Origin: Flavobacterium sp. LC2016-12
GTDB lineage: Bacteria; Bacteroidota; Bacteroidia; Flavobacteriales; Flavobacteriaceae
Length of the DNA stretch: 64,000 nucleotides
NCBI RefSeq assembly: GCF_015351595.1
Contig: NZ_JADKPT010000002.1
Location: 248,001-312,000, forward strand
Reading direction: 5' to 3'
The notes under the pieces are model-generated. The model had not been told where the DNA came from. It searched no databases and worked only from the letters and a program-made list of their open reading frames with translations. Below, piece by piece: positions 59,964-64,000 of this stretch. The position numbers and the translations under genes are program-made. The first letter of the stretch is position 1. Every line of letters starts with the position of its first letter.

Positions 59964-61198
59964 TCTTTTTGCATATTCAGTAAATACGCCATATTTTTGA
60001 TCACATGATCGTGTTTTTTCACAAAAGGATTTTCTTCATTCCAAACGTATCCGGCTAATACCGCACAAATTTTTTCTTTTACATCCAGATTTTCAGGCTG
60101 ATGAAAAAACAAAGTCTGAAGATTTCCGGTGTACCATTCTTTCACGTAAGTGGTAAAAACGGCAATCCCTTTTTTCATGTAGTCCGTAAATTCAGTTTCC
60201 CAATCTACTTCAATTCCCTGTGATTCTTTGATGTATAATTTCGCCGCCAGCATTCCCGATTCGGTTGCAAAAGCAACACCTGATGAAAATACCGGATCTA
60301 AGAATTCTGAGCTGTTTCCGGTTAACGCAAAACCATCACCGTACATTCTTTTTACCGCTCTTGAATAATTTTCCAGTTTTACCGGTTCAAACAAAAACTC
60401 GGTTCCTTTAAATCTTTGAATATAATAATCCGATTTTTGAATTGCATTTCGCAAAGCCTCGGCATTATCTTTATTTTCAGAAAGCGAATTAATAAAATCC
60501 GTAGGACCCACAACGCCTAAACTTGTATTTCCATTCGAAAACGGAATTACCCACAACCAAACTTCGGTTTCCAGAATATCAAATGAAATTTGCGTTCCTT
60601 CCTCTCCTTCCGGTCTGTTTATATCTTTTACGTGTGTAAATATCGAAGAATGCGGATCTAATTTTGAAGGTGTATCCAAATCTAAAAGTCTTGGTAATAC
60701 TCTTCCGTATCCGCTGGAATCAATAATAAATTTGGCGTGAATTTCTTTTAAATTTCCGTCTTTGTCTTTTACAATTGTTTTCGAATTTTTCCCCTCAAAA
60801 GAAACTTCCAAAACCTCGGATTCAAATTCTAAGTCAATTCCTTTTCGAACAATTTCCTGCGCCATTGTATTGTCAAAATCAGCGCGAGGCACTTGCCAGG
60901 TCCAGTCCCAGCCTTCTCCAAATTTCTGGCCAAAATCGAAAACACAAATTTCTTCTCCCCTAATAAAACGAGCGCCGAGTTTTTTCTCAAAATTCATCGC
61001 ATCCAGACATTCAAAAAGTTCGGCTTCTGCAAAATGATCCATCACTCGTGGAATAAGGCTTTCACCGACCACAAGTCTTGGGAATTTTGCTTTCTCCACC
61101 ACTTTTATCTTAATATTATTTTTATGAAGATACGATGCCGAAACGCATCCAGAAGGTCCTGCACCAATCACTAAAACATCAACAAACTCCTTTGTCAT
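59948..61198 (-). CDS. FAD-dependent oxidoreductase, halogenase-like
   Basis: 416 aa. The FAD-binding motif is VIGAGPSGCVSASYL (about residues 10-24) and a second flavin block is GDGFALTGNSSEFLDPVFSSGV (about 290-311). The PRLVVGESLIPRVMDHF stretch and the WTWQVPRADFD region match the flavin-dependent halogenase/geranylgeranyl-reductase group. The Lys expected in true tryptophan halogenases near residue 79 is not obvious, so halogenation is not assured. It is divergent from tyrosine ammonia-lyase. Such a pair occurs in flexirubin pigment clusters of Flavobacterium (from memory). Confidence 0.82.
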   Translation of the reverse strand: MTKEFVDVLVIGAGPSGCVSASYLHKNNIKIKVVEKAKFPRLVVGESLIPRVMDHFAEAELFECLDAMNFEKKLGARFIRGEEICVFDFGQKFGEGWDWTWQVPRADFDNTMAQEIVRKGIDLEFESEVLEVSFEGKNSKTIVKDKDGNLKEIHAKFIIDSSGYGRVLPRLLDLDTPSKLDPHSSIFTHVKDINRPEGEEGTQISFDILETEVWLWVIPFSNGNTSLGVVGPTDFINSLSENKDNAEALRNAIQKSDYYIQRFKGTEFLFEPVKLENYSRAVKRMYGDGFALTGNSSEFLDPVFSSGVAFATESGMLAAKLYIKESQGIEVDWETEFTDYMKKGIAVFTTYVKEWYTGNLQTLFFHQPENLDVKEKICAVLAGYVWNEENPFVKKHDHVIKNMAYLLNMQKEQSPE

Positions 61199-61299
61199 AA
61201 TAAAAATGTTATCGATTATTAACTTACATTTGCCTTCATCAAAATAACTACATTTATTTTGATAAATAAAATTAAATTAGCACAATCAAAACCGATTTG

Positions 61300-62820
61300 A
61301 TGAATACAATTAATGAATATTTAAGTTTAGCAGAATTTGAGGCTATCATTTTTGGGAATAATAAAGTCGCGATCAGCGATGTAGTTTTAAATCGAGTAAA
61401 CGAAAGCTTTAACTTTCTGAAAGAATTCTCAGGAAACAAAGTAATATATGGTGTAAATACTGGTTTTGGACCAATGGCTCAATATAGAATTAAAGAGTCA
61501 GACCAAATTCAGCTGCAATACAATTTAATTAGAAGCCACTCTTCAGGAACCGGAAAACCCTTGAGCCCGGTTTGTGCAAAAGCTGCCATTTTAGCTCGTT
61601 TGAATACACTTTCATTAGGAAATTCCGGAGTTCATCCTTCAGTAATCCACTTGATGGCAGAATTGATTAACAGAGACATTACACCATTAATTTTTGAACA
61701 CGGTGGTGTTGGTGCCAGCGGTGATTTAGTACAATTATCACACTTGGCTTTGGTCCTAATTGGCGAAGGCGAAGTTTTTTATAAAGGAGAAAGAAGACCA
61801 ACTCCGGAGGTTTTCGAAATCGAAGGTTTAAAACCGATTCAGGTAGAAATCAGAGAAGGTTTGGCCTTGATTAACGGAACTTCGGTTATGACCGGAATTG
61901 GCGTTGTCAATGTGCATCACGCCAACAAATTATTAGATTGGTCTTTAAAATGTTCTTGCGCCATCAACGAATTGGTTCAGGCATATGACGATCATTTTTC
62001 GGCAGAATTAAACCAAACCAAACGTCACAAAGGACAACAGGAAGTCGCAGAAAGAATGAGAAAAAATCTTTCTGACAGTACTTTAATTCGTAAAAGAGAA
62101 GACCATTTATATTCTGGAGAAAACACCGAAGAAATCTTCAAAGAAAAAGTTCAGGAATATTATTCTTTAAGATGTGTACCTCAAATCTTGGGACCGGTTT
62201 TAGAAACGATCAATAATGTTGCTTCTATTCTGGAAGACGAATTTAACTCGGCAAACGACAACCCGATTATCGACGTAAAAAACAAACACGTTTATCACGG
62301 CGGTAATTTTCATGGCGATTATATTTCGCTTGAAATGGACAAATTAAAAATCGTTATTACCAAATTAACGATGCTGGCAGAACGTCAATTGAATTATTTA
62401 CTGAATTCAAAAATCAACGAAATTCTTCCTCCGTTTGTCAATTTAGGAACATTAGGATTTAATTTCGGAATGCAGGGCGTTCAGTTTACGGCAACCTCAA
62501 CAACTGCCGAAAGCCAAATGTTGTCCAACCCAATGTACGTTCACAGTATCCCGAACAACAATGACAATCAGGATATTGTAAGTATGGGAACAAACGCAGC
62601 GGTGATTACCTCAAAAGTAATCGAAAATGCATTTGAAGTTTTAAGCATCGAAATGATCACCATTGTTCAGGCTATTGATTATTTAAATCAAAAAGACAAA
62701 ATTTCATCGGTTACCAAAAAATGGTATGACGATGTTCGCAATATAATTCCGGTATTTAAGGAAGATCAGGTAATGTATCCGTTTGTACAACAAGTAAAAG
62801 ATTATCTGATCAACAGTTAA
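61300..62820 (+). CDS. Tyrosine ammonia-lyase
   Basis: 506 aa from the ATG at 61300 (a TTG just upstream would add one residue). It removes ammonia from L-tyrosine to give p-coumarate, the starter for flexirubin-type aryl polyene pigments. The MIO cofactor forms from Ala-Ser-Gly in GGVGASGDLVQLSHL (about residues 139-141), the catalytic Tyr is in VIYGVNTGFGP, and His in LIRSHSSGTG is the residue typical of tyrosine over phenylalanine preference. The sequence is nearly that of the well-studied F. johnsoniae enzyme as I recall it. Divergent from the halogenase-like flavoprotein, 101 bp apart. Confidence 0.95.
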   Translation: MNTINEYLSLAEFEAIIFGNNKVAISDVVLNRVNESFNFLKEFSGNKVIYGVNTGFGPMAQYRIKESDQIQLQYNLIRSHSSGTGKPLSPVCAKAAILARLNTLSLGNSGVHPSVIHLMAELINRDITPLIFEHGGVGASGDLVQLSHLALVLIGEGEVFYKGERRPTPEVFEIEGLKPIQVEIREGLALINGTSVMTGIGVVNVHHANKLLDWSLKCSCAINELVQAYDDHFSAELNQTKRHKGQQEVAERMRKNLSDSTLIRKREDHLYSGENTEEIFKEKVQEYYSLRCVPQILGPVLETINNVASILEDEFNSANDNPIIDVKNKHVYHGGNFHGDYISLEMDKLKIVITKLTMLAERQLNYLLNSKINEILPPFVNLGTLGFNFGMQGVQFTATSTTAESQMLSNPMYVHSIPNNNDNQDIVSMGTNAAVITSKVIENAFEVLSIEMITIVQAIDYLNQKDKISSVTKKWYDDVRNIIPVFKEDQVMYPFVQQVKDYLINS

Positions 62821-62858
62821 ATTTTAATTTTCACATTATTAATATTGAACCTTTAATC

Positions 62859-64000
62859 ATGAAAAAAACACTTCTTTTTTTATTTGCATGCTGTATTCAA
62901 TTTGTTAATAGTCAGGAACTGGCTTTAGTTAAAAAAAATTCTAAAATTGGGTATATTTCTAAAAACGGAGATTTTAAAATTGAGCCAAAATACAAATCGG
63001 CAAGAAGCTTTTCTGAAGGTTTAGCGGCAGCAGAAGAAAATGGAAAATGGGGATTTATAGATACAAAAGGAACTTTTACAATTCCGGCAACTTTTGATGA
63101 TGCAAAAGATTTCAATAGCGGAATTGCCATTGTTAAAAAAGGTAAGGAATGGGTTTATATTGATACAAAAGGAGAAATTCAAAAAGCCCCTGCTTCTGAA
63201 AAATTATTTGATTTTAAAGATGGTGTTGCGTTTTTCAGACAGAATGATAAGGTTGGATTGATCAATCCAAAAATGACAGTTGTTCTGGAACCGAAATACG
63301 ATCAGATTAAACCTTTTGAAAATGGTTTCGCCAGAGTTGAAAACAATAAAAAATGGGGAATTATTAATACTTCAGGTAAAGAATTAGTAGAACCTGCTTA
63401 TGATGAAATAGGAAACTATTTTAAAAATACAAGCTGGGCAAGAAAAGATAAAACTTTCGGAATTGTAAGCGAAGGAAAATTTATTCCGGTTGATGGAGCA
63501 GAAAAAATCTGGGATTTTGAAACACAGGATTTAACTTTTGCCAAAAAGAACGGAAAAATTGGATTCATTGACTTAAAAGGAAACTGGGTAATTACGCCTA
63601 TATATGATAAAGCAAAAGCTTTCTCTAAAAATTTAGCTCCGGTTTGTGTGGGTTCAAAATGGGGATATATAAACCCAAAAGCAGAATTTGTAATTGAACC
63701 AACTTATAGCGATGCTGAAGTTTTCAGTTCAAACGGACTGGCTCCTGTGAAAGAAAAAAACTGGGGATTCATCAACGAAACTGGAAAAATAATCATCCCG
63801 ACACAATACGGAATCACGGCAAACGGAATTATCGCCATGTTTGTACAACAGGATAAAGGATTTATTGGCGGTGTTGCCCGTGTAAAAAATGAAGGGAAAT
63901 GGGGCTTTCTTAACCCCGACGGAACTGTAGTAAGCAATCAATGGTTTGAAAACGCTGAACTATTTTCTCAAACAGAAAAAAAAGAAACAATTGAAGTTGC
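62859..64000 (+). CDS. WG-repeat protein, exported (cut by window end)
   Basis: 380 residues visible from the ATG at 62859, open to the window edge. A signal peptide (MKKTLLFLFACCIQFVNSQ) is followed by at least seven WG repeats of 45-50 residues with the pattern NGKWGFID.KG...IPA.FDDA..F..GIA.VK. Examples are ENGKWGFIDTKG, NNKKWGIINTSG, GSKWGYINPK, EKNWGFINETG and NEGKWGFLNPDG. WG repeats form beta-propeller-like scaffolds. No enzymatic residues are recognisable. It begins 38 bp after the tyrosine ammonia-lyase stop, so it may be co-transcribed, but no functional link is evident. Confidence 0.88.
   Translation, partial: MKKTLLFLFACCIQFVNSQELALVKKNSKIGYISKNGDFKIEPKYKSARSFSEGLAAAEENGKWGFIDTKGTFTIPATFDDAKDFNSGIAIVKKGKEWVYIDTKGEIQKAPASEKLFDFKDGVAFFRQNDKVGLINPKMTVVLEPKYDQIKPFENGFARVENNKKWGIINTSGKELVEPAYDEIGNYFKNTSWARKDKTFGIVSEGKFIPVDGAEKIWDFETQDLTFAKKNGKIGFIDLKGNWVITPIYDKAKAFSKNLAPVCVGSKWGYINPKAEFVIEPTYSDAEVFSSNGLAPVKEKNWGFINETGKIIIPTQYGITANGIIAMFVQQDKGFIGGVARVKNEGKWGFLNPDGTVVSNQWFENAELFSQTEKKETIEV

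Overview
The window looks like a chromosomal segment of a Flavobacterium close to F. johnsoniae. The DNA is AT-rich. Start codons lack Shine-Dalgarno sequences, and several promoters fit the Bacteroidetes pattern TTG-N17-23-TAnnTTTG. There is a SusC/SusD pair, an IPExxxVDY-family protein beside pyruvate kinase, and a tyrosine ammonia-lyase that I recognise as nearly the same as the characterised F. johnsoniae enzyme. Intergenic gaps are crowded with the short repeats typical of this genus.

Layout. 0-5 kb: a minus-strand cluster of two exported sulfatases, a lipoprotein HAD phosphatase and the start of another exported protein, with two identical 22-bp palindromes upstream. 5-12 kb: housekeeping genes pyk, IPExxxVDY, rnc, fabF, acpP, purN and rnhA, with a three-unit MITE-like array before rnhA. 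12-14.4 kb: an ECF sigma factor with a putative membrane anti-sigma factor and an exported hydrolase, facing a small membrane protein across two matching ECF-type promoters. 14.6-22.5 kb: a PfkB kinase, purF, a 1.1-kb non-coding region with three copies of a structured, terminator-ended element, then sod, pth, rplY and prs. 22.7-26.7 kb: tRNA-Leu, an acyltransferase, a GH97 glycosidase and OsmC.

27-59 kb is an L-arabinose/arabinan utilisation region. It holds araB-araD-araA-mro; a polysaccharide utilisation locus of susC, susD, four GH43, two GH51 and one GH127; an AraR-type regulator with a dead Nudix domain; transketolase and transaldolase; a GntR-type regulator; a galactose operon (galM-galK-galT); and a sodium/sugar symporter. 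Secreted enzymes would trim arabinan to arabinose. SusCD and the symporter would import the products. AraA/B/D would make D-xylulose 5-phosphate, and Tkt/Tal would feed it into the pentose phosphate pathway. Eight copies of AARTGT-N7-ACAYTT lie upstream of these transcription units and of the GH97 gene about 8 kb from the araB operon, which defines a probable AraR regulon.

59-64 kb: an exported protein of unknown function, a halogenase-like flavoprotein divergent from tyrosine ammonia-lyase (probably an edge of flexirubin pigment biosynthesis), and a WG-repeat protein cut by the window end. I saw no frameshifted genes, insertion sequences, rRNA or CRISPR arrays.
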